Source: Eubacteriales bacterium (GTDB taxonomy: Bacteria; Bacillota; Clostridia; Lachnospirales; Lachnospiraceae). From it: DNA of 40,211 nucleotides. Positions 15,900 through 24,786 of the stretch are shown piece after piece. Made by a program: the position numbers and the translations under genes. Location: the NCBI GenBank assembly GCA_030524715.1, contig JAUNGB010000046.1, forward strand, positions 1-40,211, in the 5' to 3' direction. Numbering within the stretch: position 1 is the stretch's first letter; each line of letters starts with the position of its first letter. The notes below the pieces were generated by a model. It was not told the origin of the DNA. It made no database searches and was given only the letters and a program-made list of their open reading frames with translations.

Positions 15900-18506
15900 A
15901 TGAGAGCTTATTACAATCAAACCCCGTCGGAGGTACGGCAGTCGATTAATGGAGGGCAGGAACCTTTAAGCGACGTTCAGGTGAAAAGGAATCAGGAAAA
16001 ATTCGGTATGAATGAGCTGACAGAAGGAAAGAAAAAAAGCACCCTGCAGGTTTTTCTGGAGCAGTTTAAGGATTTTCTCGTGATTATCCTGATCTGTTCC
16101 GCAATTGTTTCCCTGTTTTTGGGAGAGGCGGAAAGCGCGGCGGTAATTCTTGTGGTAATTACCATGAATGCAATTCTGGGAACAGTACAGACGATAAAAG
16201 CGGAGCATTCCCTGAACAGCCTTAAGGAGCTGTCCGCGCCCAATGCAAAGGTGCTCCGCGGCGGAATTGTGGTGGAAATCCCGGGCAGAGAGGTAACTGT
16301 GGGGGATGAGGTAGTGCTTGAAGCGGGCGATAATATTCCGGCAGACGGCAGGATCCTGGAATGCGCCAGCCTTAAGACTGACGAAAGCGCCCTTACAGGA
16401 GAGAGCCTTGGAGTTGATAAAATCTGTGAAGCTTTGGAGGGTGAACTCCCTCTGGGCGACCGGAAAAACATGGTATATTCCGGAAGCTTTGTGACATACG
16501 GAAGAGGCCGCTATCTGGTAACGGATATCGGAATGAACACGGAAGTGGGCAAAATCGCAGGACTTCTGAAAAACACGTCAGAAAAGAAAACTCCTCTGCA
16601 GATAAATCTGGATCGTTTCGGACAGAAGCTGTCTGTGATCATTCTTGTTTTGTGCGCGGTATTGTTTGGGATTCAGGTATTGAAAGGCGGGAATATAGCA
16701 GATGCCTTTCTGTTTGCGGTCGCCCTTGCGGTAGCGGCCATTCCGGAGGCGCTGAGTTCTATTGTAACGATCGTTCTTGCCTTCGGTACTCAGAAGATGG
16801 CAAAGGAAGGGGCAATCGTCCGTAAGCTTCAGGCTGTGGAGGGACTGGGGAGCGTATCGGTTATCTGTTCTGATAAGACAGGAACTCTTACCCAAAATAA
16901 AATGACGGTAGAGCACTATTATGTAAACGGCGAGAGCATCCCTGCCGAAAAGATCAATCCGTCCGATCCTGTCCATAAGCAGATGCTCAGGCTCAGTATC
17001 CTGTGCAATGATTCCACCAATATTGACGGACAGGAAATAGGAGATCCCACGGAAACGGCGTTAATCAATCTCGGGGACAAAGTCGGCGTTCCGGCCCAGC
17101 GCGTGCGCGGCGCATACCCGAGGCTTGGTGAGCTTCCTTTTGACAGTGACAGGAAGCTGATGTCCACTCTTCATCAACTGAAGGACGGATACACTATGAT
17201 CACGAAGGGCGCTGTGGATGTAATGCTGGGGCGTGTAAAATATATCCAGAAGAACGGAAAGCTGCAGAAGCTGGAACAGGAGGATATCCGGGACATTGAA
17301 CAGGCAAATGAACGCTTTTCCCGGGAAGGACTGCGTGTTCTGGGTATCGGATATAAGATGCTGAGCGCTGAAAAAAAGCTTTTGGCAGAGGATGAAAATG
17401 ATCTGGTATTTCTGGGGCTGATCGCTATGATGGATCCGCCCCGGCCGGAGAGTGCGGCGGCGGTTGCGGACTGTATCCGCGCAGGAATTAAGCCTGTAAT
17501 GATCACAGGGGATCATAAGGCGACGGCTTCTGCCATTGCCAAAAGGATCGGGATTCTCAAGGATTCCTCCGAGGCCTGTGAGGGCGCGGAAATAGACAGC
17601 CTCAGTGATGAGGAATTAAGGGATTTTGTGGAGAATATTTCTGTATATGCCCGTGTTTCACCGGAACATAAAATCCGGATCGTGCGTGCATGGCAGGAAA
17701 AAGGAAACATTGTTTCCATGACCGGAGACGGTGTGAATGACGCCCCTGCGCTGAAGCAGGCGGATATCGGCGTCGCCATGGGAATTACCGGTACGGAGGT
17801 ATCCAAGGACGCGGCATCCATGATACTTACCGATGATAATTTTGCAACCATCGTGAAAGCGGTGGAGAACGGAAGAAACGTATACGCGAATATCAAACGG
17901 TCTATTCAGTTCCTTCTTTCGGGAAATTTTGCCGGGATACTGGCAGTGCTTGTGTGCTCTCTTTGCGGACTGCCGGTACCCTTTGCGGCGGTTCATCTGC
18001 TGTTTATCAATCTTGTGACGGACAGTCTTCCCGCGATCGCCCTTGGGCTTGAGCCCCATAAGCATACGGTCATGGACGAAAAGCCCCGTCCGATGAATGA
18101 GTCGATCCTTACAAGGACATTTCTGGCACGGGTAGGTATTGAGGGAGGAATCATTGGGATTATTACGCTTGCGGCCTTTTTGCTTGGATATCAGGACGGA
18201 AATGTAAGGCTTGCAAGTACCATGGCGTTCGGCGTCCTCTGCCTGTCCAGACTGGTACATGGATATAACTGCAAAGGGAAGAAGCCCGTTATTTTTACAA
18301 GGCAGTTTTTTAATAATCCTTATATGCAGGGAGCGTTTCTTGCGGGCTTTGTCCTGCTGACTGTGGTGATTACAGTACCGGCCCTGCAGGGAATCTTTTC
18401 CGTCCAGACATTGAATATGAAGCAGCTTTTGACCGTGTATGGCCTGGCATTTTTGAATCTTCCGGTGATCCAGATATTAAAAGCCCTGGGGAATGTAAGA
18501 AAATGA
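15900..18506 (+). CDS. P-type cation-transporting ATPase (probable Mn2+/Ca2+ exporter)
   Basis: Polytopic membrane ATPase of 868 residues in the P2 (calcium-type) group. Visible motifs are the actuator TDESALTGES near 160, the M4 ion-site motif IPEALSSIV near 280, the phosphorylation motif SDKTGTLT with Asp325, the nucleotide-site KGAVDVML near 438, the hinge MTGDGVNDAPALKQAD near 606 and the C-terminal FINLVTDSLPAIALGLEP near 702. SERCA-like pumps have PEGLP at the M4 site; the PEAL form here is shared, from memory, with bacterial pumps placed under yybP-ykoY riboswitches. With that riboswitch upstream, Mn2+ efflux is the best prediction; Ca2+ is the alternative. ATG 15900 follows GAAAGGAAG. 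No terminator is obvious after the stop. Confidence 0.92.
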   Translation: MRAYYNQTPSEVRQSINGGQEPLSDVQVKRNQEKFGMNELTEGKKKSTLQVFLEQFKDFLVIILICSAIVSLFLGEAESAAVILVVITMNAILGTVQTIKAEHSLNSLKELSAPNAKVLRGGIVVEIPGREVTVGDEVVLEAGDNIPADGRILECASLKTDESALTGESLGVDKICEALEGELPLGDRKNMVYSGSFVTYGRGRYLVTDIGMNTEVGKIAGLLKNTSEKKTPLQINLDRFGQKLSVIILVLCAVLFGIQVLKGGNIADAFLFAVALAVAAIPEALSSIVTIVLAFGTQKMAKEGAIVRKLQAVEGLGSVSVICSDKTGTLTQNKMTVEHYYVNGESIPAEKINPSDPVHKQMLRLSILCNDSTNIDGQEIGDPTETALINLGDKVGVPAQRVRGAYPRLGELPFDSDRKLMSTLHQLKDGYTMITKGAVDVMLGRVKYIQKNGKLQKLEQEDIRDIEQANERFSREGLRVLGIGYKMLSAEKKLLAEDENDLVFLGLIAMMDPPRPESAAAVADCIRAGIKPVMITGDHKATASAIAKRIGILKDSSEACEGAEIDSLSDEELRDFVENISVYARVSPEHKIRIVRAWQEKGNIVSMTGDGVNDAPALKQADIGVAMGITGTEVSKDAASMILTDDNFATIVKAVENGRNVYANIKRSIQFLLSGNFAGILAVLVCSLCGLPVPFAAVHLLFINLVTDSLPAIALGLEPHKHTVMDEKPRPMNESILTRTFLARVGIEGGIIGIITLAAFLLGYQDGNVRLASTMAFGVLCLSRLVHGYNCKGKKPVIFTRQFFNNPYMQGAFLAGFVLLTVVITVPALQGIFSVQTLNMKQLLTVYGLAFLNLPVIQILKALGNVRK

Positions 18507-18516
18507 ATGTTCTTAT

Positions 18517-18545
18517 TGATAGAAAATGAAGGATACGATATTATA
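18517..18545 (+). promoter_or_regulatory. Promoter of the small-ORF/zeta-like pair
   Basis: TTGATA (18517-18522), 17-bp spacer, TATTAT (18540-18545), about 45 bp before the small gene. Confidence 0.65.
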
Positions 18546-18591
18546 AGAGTGTAGCTAATTTATTTCTCAATTCAGAAAGAAGGTGCGGAAT

Positions 18592-18813
18592 ATGAAAAGA
18601 GAGGAATATATTACTGATGAAGCGGTTGTAAAAAGAGTTAACGCAGCAGTAGAGCTTGAATTAGCAAAAAAGAAAGCTATGGATATTCCGGCTGTAGTGT
18701 ATGATTCCAAAACACAGATCATTTATCATGTAAACAGCGATGGCACCAGAGTGGAAGCTGGTAAAAGGATGAGAAAGGGGCGTTATAGTGAACGTGTCAC
18801 AAAAAAAGCCTGA
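18592..18813 (+). CDS. Small putative antitoxin paired with zeta-like kinase
   Basis: Protein of 73 residues, cytoplasmic, mostly charged, with an N-terminal helical half (AVVKRVNAAVELELAKKKA) and a short beta-like stretch (AVVYDSKTQIIYHVNSDGTR). I do not recognise a named family. The start is ATG 18592, with AAGAAGGTG upstream; a GTG at 18583 is inside that site. Its last 26 bases overlap the zeta-like gene, so translation of the two is likely coupled. Position, size and overlap are those of an antitoxin gene, but there is no sequence proof. Confidence 0.7.
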   Translation: MKREEYITDEAVVKRVNAAVELELAKKKAMDIPAVVYDSKTQIIYHVNSDGTRVEAGKRMRKGRYSERVTKKA

Positions 18814-19381
18814 AGTTGTAGTTTTTGCAGGGCCGAATGGCTCAGGCAAAAGCACTTTTACCGAATTATTAAAGCCTCCTATGGACTATATTAATGCCGA
18901 TGAAATAAAGAAGAATTTAAAGTGCACAGATTTGGAAGCGGCGCAATTGGCGGAAAGTCAACGGGAAAATCATATTTCTCGGATGGAGGAATTTTGTTTT
19001 GAAACGGTTTTGTCAACGGATAGGAATTTGAAATTACTTGAAAGGGCAAAAGATAAAGGGTATTTTATCCGGTGTTATTATGTACTCACTGCTGATCCTA
19101 TGATCAATGTGCTTCGTGTAAGAGCCAGAGTAGAGTCTGGAGGACATGATGTGCCGGAGGAAAAAATCATTTCAAGATATGACAGGGCATTAACATTGGT
19201 AAAGGATTTGGTAAAAATATGTGATATATGTCATATTTATGATAATTCCGGGAATAGTCCTTTTCGGATATTCAAGAAACGAAAAGAAGAAACTTATTAT
19301 GATGAATGCGATGACTGGTATCTGGAGGATATTCAGGCATTGACAGATATTGAAAGTATGGTAAGAAAGAATTTAAATTAG
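18788..19381 (+). CDS. Zeta-toxin-like AAA/P-loop kinase
   Basis: Protein of 197 residues with Walker A GPNGSGKST at 15-23 and the following block YINADEIKKNLK near 35-46, the arrangement of zeta toxins (kinases that phosphorylate UDP-N-acetylglucosamine and block wall synthesis). FETVLSTDRNL near 73-83 and arginines in RVRARVESGGHDVPEEKIISR near 109-129 fit the family catalytic region. The start is GTG 18788 after AAAGGGG, inside the end of the small upstream gene. The pair is likely a toxin-antitoxin or stand-alone kinase module; toxicity is inferred from family only. It looks more AT-rich than the flanking ATPase and aminotransferase genes, consistent with transfer. Confidence 0.78.
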   Translation: MNVSQKKPEVVVFAGPNGSGKSTFTELLKPPMDYINADEIKKNLKCTDLEAAQLAESQRENHISRMEEFCFETVLSTDRNLKLLERAKDKGYFIRCYYVLTADPMINVLRVRARVESGGHDVPEEKIISRYDRALTLVKDLVKICDICHIYDNSGNSPFRIFKKRKEETYYDECDDWYLEDIQALTDIESMVRKNLN

Positions 19382-19435
19382 GGTTGACTGTAAAGTGACT
19401 GAATATATAGTTGCTTTACATTTTAAGATGGATAA

Positions 19436-20008
19436 AAAATATGGAAACATCCTATTGAGGAAAAATCTTTGGATCAGAGTCAGTGCCCTCTGTGGTTCAG
19501 GAACGATAAGCTTGAGAACGAAGAACTGCTCCGTCAGTTAAAAATGAAAAGCGAAGTCGAGTTGTCTGAATGTGAACGCTTTTCCGTGATGCCTGTCGAA
19601 GATAAAGAAGCTGTTTTCCGTAAACTCCGGGAAACGATTCCCATGCCTGTGGAAATCGTGGAGGGCACGAAAGGTACGGTCAATAATCATCCTGCTTATG
19701 AAAGCTTTCTGAGCGATCCGTATCTCCATACAGGGGAAGACATTTCAGGCGTTTTATTTACCAGATATTTAAAGGAAGGAAAGCGTCATACGCTGTTTAT
19801 GAATTACAGCAGCCTGCCGGATACTGTTCTGGTGAAAGTGGAAAGCGGCAGCTTTGTTCCCGAGGTATGGAATACATTTACCGGAGAGATCAGAGAAGCA
19901 GACGTAGTAAGAAAAGAAAACGGATATGATATTATAAAATTAGAGCTTCCATGCAATTATGGAGTTGTTCTGGTAAGCGATGCAAATAAAGGGGTTCCGC
20001 GCAGTTAA
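19436..20008 (+). pseudogene. 3' fragment of a large glycoside hydrolase gene
   Basis: About 190 codons that look like the end of a much longer protein. The residues include KHPIEEKS, CPLWFRND, NHPAYESFLSDPYLHTGED, a PEVWNTFTGEI block and LPCNYGVVLVSD, the last two typical of the C-terminal beta-sandwich of GH106/GH2-like hydrolases. Similar-looking sequence begins before the only candidate start (TTG 19469) and is cut by TAA at 19433-19435, so the N-terminal catalytic part has been lost. A short peptide could still be made from TTG 19469 using GAGGAAAAAT, but it would lack catalytic residues. Its intact terminator follows. The hydrolase family call is tentative. Confidence 0.6.
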
Positions 20009-20022
20009 GCGGAACCTTTTTT
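19993..20022 (+). terminator. Intrinsic terminator of the hydrolase remnant
   Basis: GGTTCCGC (19993-20000) and GCGGAACC (20009-20016) pair perfectly and are followed by six T residues. The stop codon lies in the loop. Confidence 0.9.
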
Positions 20023-20052
20023 GCTATAAAATAGAAAATACGATAGCAAATC

Positions 20053-20081
20053 TTGTGATGATAAGGAATTTATTGTATAAT
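20053..20081 (+). promoter_or_regulatory. Promoter of the AAA ATPase gene
   Basis: TTGTGA (20053-20058), 17-bp spacer, TATAAT (20076-20081), in an A+T-rich stretch right after the terminator. Confidence 0.65.
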
Positions 20082-20161
20082 TTTTATAAAAAAGAAGCAT
20101 ATAGTTCTGTTATTTGGATAACATATTTAGTTAAGGACATGTTAGTACGGTGAGGTGGATT

Positions 20162-21307
20162 ATGAAACTCAAGTCGATTACATTGCAAAATTTTAAAGGG
20201 ATAGAGAATTTAACCATTTTTTTAGATGGGAAAACAACGGTTCTTTTTGGCATAAATGGTGTTGGCAAATCTACCATTCTTCGGGCTGTTGATTTGTTAT
20301 ATGCAAATATTATTGCAAAACTCACAGGAGCAGGTAAAAAAAGGTCGGCAGAATTGGATTATGACGACATTAGTTATGGTAAATCAAAGGCGAACATAGA
20401 TGCAGTATTTTCATTTGAAGATGGAGAGGAAATGGAATATAGCCGTTCTATAGACAGGGCAACTGGAAAAAAACATAATATAGCTGAATTGAAGTCGTTA
20501 GTGGAGAAGTTTGAAGATTCCTATCTTGTAAAAGCACATGATGACGGTAATGGAAATTGGATAGAGGAAGCTGATAATAAAAATATGCCCGTTTTTGCCA
20601 ATTATGGTGTCAATAGGATTGTATTAGACGTTCCAGTGAGAGCGTCTAAAGAACAGTTCGCAAAATTGGATGCGTTTGATAAGGCAATTGAAAGTACAAT
20701 AGATTTTAGAAATTTGTTCAAATGGTTTAGAAATCAGGAAGATATTGAAAATCAGGCAAAGGTACGGGAGGATTCACAGTATGAAGACAAAAGTTTATCC
20801 GCAGTAAAAAGAGCAATGTTGGCAATGCTGGATGGATTTGAGGATATCCATATTGATAGAAAACCATTAGCGATGAAAGTAAGAAAAGATGGAAAATATC
20901 TTACGATAAATCAGTTATCGGATGGGGAAAAATGCACAATAGCGTTATTTGGTGATCTGGCAAGAAGAATGGCATTAGCAAATCCGGAAAGAAAGAATCC
21001 ATTGGAAGGAACGGGAGTAGTATTGATCGATGAACTGGATTTGCATATGCATACTTCATGGCAGCGTAAGGTATTGACTGTATTAAAAAATACATTTCCT
21101 AATATACAGTTCATAATTACAACACATTCTCCACAAATTCTTGGAGAAGCAGATGATACATTTAACTTGTTGTATATGTTTAAAGCCGGAAAGAAGATAT
21201 CTTTGAAGGCATATAAGTCTTTTATGGGTTGGGATACAAATGTGATTTTAGAAGAAGTAATGAATACGGCTTCCGTAAATCAGGATATTAAAAGTGAGAT
21301 ATTTTAG
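20162..21307 (+). CDS. AAA family (SMC/OLD-like) ATPase
   Basis: Protein of 381 residues of the RecF/SMC-like AAA_15/AAA_21 group. It opens MKLKSITLQNFKGIENL, the standard first strands, with Walker A GINGVGKST at 30-38. The ABC-type signature is in QLSDGEKCTIALFGDL near 258, Walker B is VVLIDELDLHMH near 282-293, and a terminal TTHSPQIL lies near 320. Stand-alone proteins of this type are often the ATPase subunit of anti-phage systems (Septu, Gabija-like, retron-associated), but no nuclease or other partner gene is next to it. The start is ATG 20162 preceded by GTGAGGTGG. It looks AT-rich against the aminotransferase gene, which starts 12 bp downstream with its own binding site. Confidence 0.85.
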   Translation: MKLKSITLQNFKGIENLTIFLDGKTTVLFGINGVGKSTILRAVDLLYANIIAKLTGAGKKRSAELDYDDISYGKSKANIDAVFSFEDGEEMEYSRSIDRATGKKHNIAELKSLVEKFEDSYLVKAHDDGNGNWIEEADNKNMPVFANYGVNRIVLDVPVRASKEQFAKLDAFDKAIESTIDFRNLFKWFRNQEDIENQAKVREDSQYEDKSLSAVKRAMLAMLDGFEDIHIDRKPLAMKVRKDGKYLTINQLSDGEKCTIALFGDLARRMALANPERKNPLEGTGVVLIDELDLHMHTSWQRKVLTVLKNTFPNIQFIITTHSPQILGEADDTFNLLYMFKAGKKISLKAYKSFMGWDTNVILEEVMNTASVNQDIKSEIF

Positions 21308-21319
21308 GAGGAATTTGAT

Positions 21320-22531
21320 ATGAAATACGATTTTACTACGATCATGGACCGTGTTGGAAAGGATGCCATTGCAGTGGACGTGGTTCCGTCCCTTCCGGTG
21401 GCTGTAAGAGAGGGGGTCAGCGTGATCCCCATGTGGGTGGCGGATATGAATTTCGCCACTTGCCCAAGTATTCAGGATGCAATGATACAGAGAATACAGC
21501 ACCCTGCTTTCGGCTATTTTGAACCCCGTAAAGAATACTATGACCTTATTATCGACTGGCACAAGAACAGGAACGGCGTCACAGGCCTTGGTGCGGAGCA
21601 TATCGGATACGAAAACAGCGTGCTTGGGTGTGTAAATTCGGCCCTGACAGCCTTTACGGCTCCCGGGGAAGCTGTGCTGCTTCATTCTCCTACATATATC
21701 GGTTTTACGTCATGTATAGAAAGCATAGGGCGCAAAATTATCCTCAGCGATCTGGTCATGGACGCCAATGGAAGATGGCGTATGGATTATGAGGATATGG
21801 ACCGGAAGATCAAAGAATATAACATTCACTGCGTTGTTTTTTGTTCTCCCCACAATCCATGCGGGCGTGTATGGGAACGGGAAGAAATAGAGAAAGCAAT
21901 GGATGTTTACAGGCGTAATGAGTGCGTGGTGATTTCTGATGAGATATGGTCGGATATTATTCTGGAAGGGCATAAGCACATCCCTACCCAAAGTATTTCC
22001 GAGGACGCAAGGAACCGTACCATTGCGGTCTATGCGCCGACAAAGACCTTTAACCTGGCGGGGCTTATCGGGTCTTATCATATCATTTATAATAAGATGC
22101 TCCGTGACCGCGTGGAGAAATGCAGCGGAATGACCCATTATAATCAGATGAATATCCTGTCCATGTATGCCCTGATCGGCGCATACCAGCCGGAGGGATA
22201 TGAGTGGGTGGACGAGCTCCGGCAGGTTCTGACAGAGAATGTAAACTATGCTTATGATTATATAACGGAGCATTTCAAGGGAGTCTCTCTGGCAAAGCCG
22301 GAAGGTACTTATATGCTGTATCTGGACTGTGAAAAATGGTGCAAGGCTCACAATAAAACTCTGGATGAGCTCTACAAAGCAGGGCTTTCCGTAGGGGTGA
22401 TCTGGCAGGATGGCCGTCCGTTCCACCGCCCGTATTCTATCCGGCTGAACCTTGCCGTTCCCACCTCCCTGGTAAAGGAAGCCATGGACAGGCTGGATAA
22501 ATATGTGTTTTCAAACACGCTTCAGGAATAA
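21320..22531 (+). CDS. MalY/PatB-family PLP-dependent aminotransferase (cystathionine beta-lyase type)
   Basis: Fold-type I PLP enzyme of 403 residues. It has the family features MWVADMNFATCP near 38-49, the substrate/PLP region CSPHNPCGRVW near 175-185, ISDEIWSDI near 206-214, and the Schiff-base lysine in APTKTFNLAGL, Lys242. Members cleave C-S bonds (cystathionine or cysteine to homocysteine/sulfide, pyruvate and ammonia) and in E. coli MalY also acts as a regulator. It may supply methionine synthesis or degrade cysteine; no other sulfur gene is close. ATG 21320 follows TAGGAGGAATTTGAT. It probably was present before the islet upstream was inserted. Confidence 0.92.
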   Translation: MKYDFTTIMDRVGKDAIAVDVVPSLPVAVREGVSVIPMWVADMNFATCPSIQDAMIQRIQHPAFGYFEPRKEYYDLIIDWHKNRNGVTGLGAEHIGYENSVLGCVNSALTAFTAPGEAVLLHSPTYIGFTSCIESIGRKIILSDLVMDANGRWRMDYEDMDRKIKEYNIHCVVFCSPHNPCGRVWEREEIEKAMDVYRRNECVVISDEIWSDIILEGHKHIPTQSISEDARNRTIAVYAPTKTFNLAGLIGSYHIIYNKMLRDRVEKCSGMTHYNQMNILSMYALIGAYQPEGYEWVDELRQVLTENVNYAYDYITEHFKGVSLAKPEGTYMLYLDCEKWCKAHNKTLDELYKAGLSVGVIWQDGRPFHRPYSIRLNLAVPTSLVKEAMDRLDKYVFSNTLQE

Positions 22532-22616
22532 AGCGAAAGTAAACGGGCATGCTGCCTGCCGGAGGCCATGCCACAGATAAAACTTCCCCGCGAACCTTCC
22601 GCCATAAATTTTTTTT

Positions 22617-22640
22617 GATAACGGAGAACCAACTGCCGTC
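22617..22640 (+). promoter_or_regulatory. Possible ECF-type promoter of the sigma gene
   Basis: TGATAA (22617-22622) and CGTC (22637-22640) loosely resemble the -35 AAC and -10 CGTC elements recognised by many Bacillota ECF sigma factors, but the spacing is a little short. Autoregulation would be usual for this gene class. Weak. Confidence 0.25.
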
Positions 22641-22697
22641 CGAAGGTATCTAATTAGTGTAAGAACCAATCGGCCGAGGAAAATGGAGGTTTTTAAA

Positions 22698-23177
22698 GTG
22701 ACAAGAGAAAAATTTATCGCAGAGGTCCGGGATGCGGAAGCAATGCTCTATCATGTTTCCAAATCCATTCTGAAGAACGATACGGACTGTGCGGACGCGG
22801 TTCAGGAGGCCTTATTGAAAGCCTATGAGAAGCTTCATACGCTGAAGCATGAGGAATTTTTCCGAACCTGGATCACCCGGATCGTAATACATGAATGCTA
22901 TAAAATCTGCAAAAAAAATAAAAAGATCGTACCCTACGAGGAATACACGGAAAACGCCGGGATGTGGGAAGAGGGCCGCTACACGCACCTCTATCTGGCG
23001 ATCATGGAGCTTCCGGAGGAGCTGCGCGTGCTGGTGACTCTTTACTATCTGGAAGGCTTCGACATAAAGGAGATCAGCGAGATCCTGAGCGTACGGGAAG
23101 GGACGATCAAAAGCAGGTTATCCCGGGCAAGAAGGTTATTGAGAGAACTGTTATCAGAGGAGGAAGTTTTATGTTAG
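22698..23177 (+). CDS. ECF-type RNA polymerase sigma factor
   Basis: Sigma factor of 159 residues. Region 2 spans about 15-80 and includes DCADAVQEALLKAYEKLHTL and FFRTWITRIVIHECYK. Region 4 spans about 100-155 with MELPEELRVLVTLYYLEGF and the helix-turn-helix DIKEISEILSVREGTIKSRLSRARR. The start is GTG 22698, eight bases after the site ATGGAGG; the ATG at 22683 is part of that site. The DUF4179 gene overlaps its end by 7 bp and is likely its anti-sigma partner. It would direct RNA polymerase to a small regulon, including its own operon. Confidence 0.93.
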   Translation: MTREKFIAEVRDAEAMLYHVSKSILKNDTDCADAVQEALLKAYEKLHTLKHEEFFRTWITRIVIHECYKICKKNKKIVPYEEYTENAGMWEEGRYTHLYLAIMELPEELRVLVTLYYLEGFDIKEISEILSVREGTIKSRLSRARRLLRELLSEEEVLC

Positions 23178-24289
23178 AGGATAGAAAATGGGAGAATACG
23201 GCGCCGGAGGTACCGGTGGAATTTCATGCTCGTTTTGAACAGACTTTAGAGGAAATTGAAAAGAAACCGTCCGGAAAAAGAATCAAACTCCGTGTATTTG
23301 CGGTGGTAGCCGCTGCCTGCGCTTTATGTACGGCTACGGTAGCCGCCAAAGAGGCTTTTAAGTGGAGCGACGCTCTTCTGAAAATTTTCCAGCCGTCACA
23401 AGCTCAGCAGCAGGAGCTTGTGGAAGAAGGCTTTGTTCAGGGAGTCGGGCAGTCCGTAACCCAAAGCGGCGTTACGGTTACCCTTCAGGAAGCGTTACAG
23501 GATTCCCATTCCGTCTACATCCTTTTTGAGGTAGAGACTCCGGAAAGTATTGTTATGGACGACACGGCAGAGTTTGAAAGCGGTCTGAATCTGACGGTTG
23601 ACGGAAAATATATTTTTGACGCTTTGCGGGAAGACGGAATTATGACAAGCGGTTCCGGCGGGGGCGGATTTGTTGATATGAACAGGTATGGGGAGCAGGA
23701 GGAAGACGCCTCCCATAAAAGATATTATGAGATCAGTTACAATTTTTTGGGTGATGAGTATGATTTCAGCGGAAAAACTCTTGAGGTATCTCTGGAGAAT
23801 CTGATGCTTGGCGGAGAGAAAGCGCTTCCGGGAAAGGTTGTCGCAGAAGGCGCATGGAATTTCCGGTGGCAGGTGGGCGATATCGGCTCGGAGAAACGGA
23901 TAGAGATCAACAGGACATACGATTTCGGCGGCTATGAGATCTGCATTGAGTCACTGGACATTTCGCCTCTTGGCTATGTCATTTACGCAGACTATGACGA
24001 CGCCATGAAGGTAGAAGAGGATGAGAGAAATACCTTTACCTACACCGGAGACGACCCGGGAATGGAAATCGACGCGCGTATCGGTATCCGTGCCGTAGAG
24101 TATCAGGACGGAACCAAGGTTGAACTGATGTACGGAGACGGCGGAGGCGCCGATCCGGATAAAGAAAACGGCGTCTATAAGGTTCAGGAAAGATTCGGAC
24201 AGGTAGTGGATGTGGAAAACCTGAAAGCAGTTTATTTGATGCAGGGCGACGTCCGCGTTCCTCTGTCTGAGGAAGAGAAAGGAGAGTAA
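23171..24289 (+). CDS. DUF4179-type membrane protein, putative anti-sigma factor
   Basis: Protein of 372 residues. A short cytoplasmic segment (about 1-38) precedes one membrane helix ([19 protein letters not shown], about 40-58), and a large extracytoplasmic domain with beta-rich sequence follows. The sequence [21 protein letters not shown] just after the helix and the downstream DUF4179-type fold are typical of proteins encoded after ECF sigma genes in Clostridia. It is expected to hold the sigma factor at the membrane and release it on a signal sensed outside. The start is ATG 23171, with CAGAGGAGGAAG upstream, overlapping the sigma stop. The moaC start codon lies two bases after its stop. 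Confidence 0.85.
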   Translation: MLEDRKWENTAPEVPVEFHARFEQTLEEIEKKPSGKRIKLRVFAVVAAACALCTATVAAKEAFKWSDALLKIFQPSQAQQQELVEEGFVQGVGQSVTQSGVTVTLQEALQDSHSVYILFEVETPESIVMDDTAEFESGLNLTVDGKYIFDALREDGIMTSGSGGGGFVDMNRYGEQEEDASHKRYYEISYNFLGDEYDFSGKTLEVSLENLMLGGEKALPGKVVAEGAWNFRWQVGDIGSEKRIEINRTYDFGGYEICIESLDISPLGYVIYADYDDAMKVEEDERNTFTYTGDDPGMEIDARIGIRAVEYQDGTKVELMYGDGGGADPDKENGVYKVQERFGQVVDVENLKAVYLMQGDVRVPLSEEEKGE

Positions 24290-24291
24290 TA

Positions 24292-24786
24292 ATGGGAGAA
24301 GGCTTCAGTCATTTTGACCAGAATGGAAATGCTGTTATGGTGGACGTTTCAGACAAGCGGGTTACCTTCCGCACGGCGACGGCCGCCGGGCAGATCCATG
24401 TGGGACCTGAGATCATGGAAGCTGTCACCGAAGGAAATATAAAGAAGGGAGACGTTCTCGGCGTTGCGCGGGTGGCAGGGATCATGGGAGTGAAGCGCAC
24501 TTCAGATCTGATACCTATGTGCCATCCCCTTCCTATTCAGAAATGCTCCATAGACTATGAGCTTGACCATGACAAAAATACTATCCACGTATATTGTACG
24601 GTCAAAACAGAAGGCAAAACCGGTGTGGAGATGGAAGCCCTGACCGGGGTACAGACAGCGCTTCTGACCATTTATGATATGTGTAAAGCCATAGATAAGC
24701 ACATGGTTATGTCAGAAATCCATTTAGTAGAAAAAACAGGAGGAAAAAGCGGAGATTTCCGTTTTCATGAGAGAGATGATTTTTGA
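24292..24786 (+). CDS. moaC: Cyclic pyranopterin monophosphate synthase (MoaC)
   Basis: Second enzyme of molybdenum cofactor synthesis, converting the GTP-derived cyclic intermediate to cyclic pyranopterin monophosphate. At 164 residues it is the normal length. Conserved blocks are [41 protein letters not shown], and [27 protein letters not shown] with the active-site region near 110-135. ATG 24292 follows AAAGGAGAG. No other moa or mog gene lies in the window. It is tightly linked to the sigma/DUF4179 pair upstream and overlaps tatD downstream by 11 bp (or 20 if tatD starts at 24767). Confidence 0.95.
   Translation: MGEGFSHFDQNGNAVMVDVSDKRVTFRTATAAGQIHVGPEIMEAVTEGNIKKGDVLGVARVAGIMGVKRTSDLIPMCHPLPIQKCSIDYELDHDKNTIHVYCTVKTEGKTGVEMEALTGVQTALLTIYDMCKAIDKHMVMSEIHLVEKTGGKSGDFRFHERDDF

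Noticed and set aside
22507-22526. TTTTCAAACACGCTTC near the malY stop as a second copy of the palindromic element
   Set aside because: Only about 12 bases match one tip, and they are inside the malY coding region with no partner arm.
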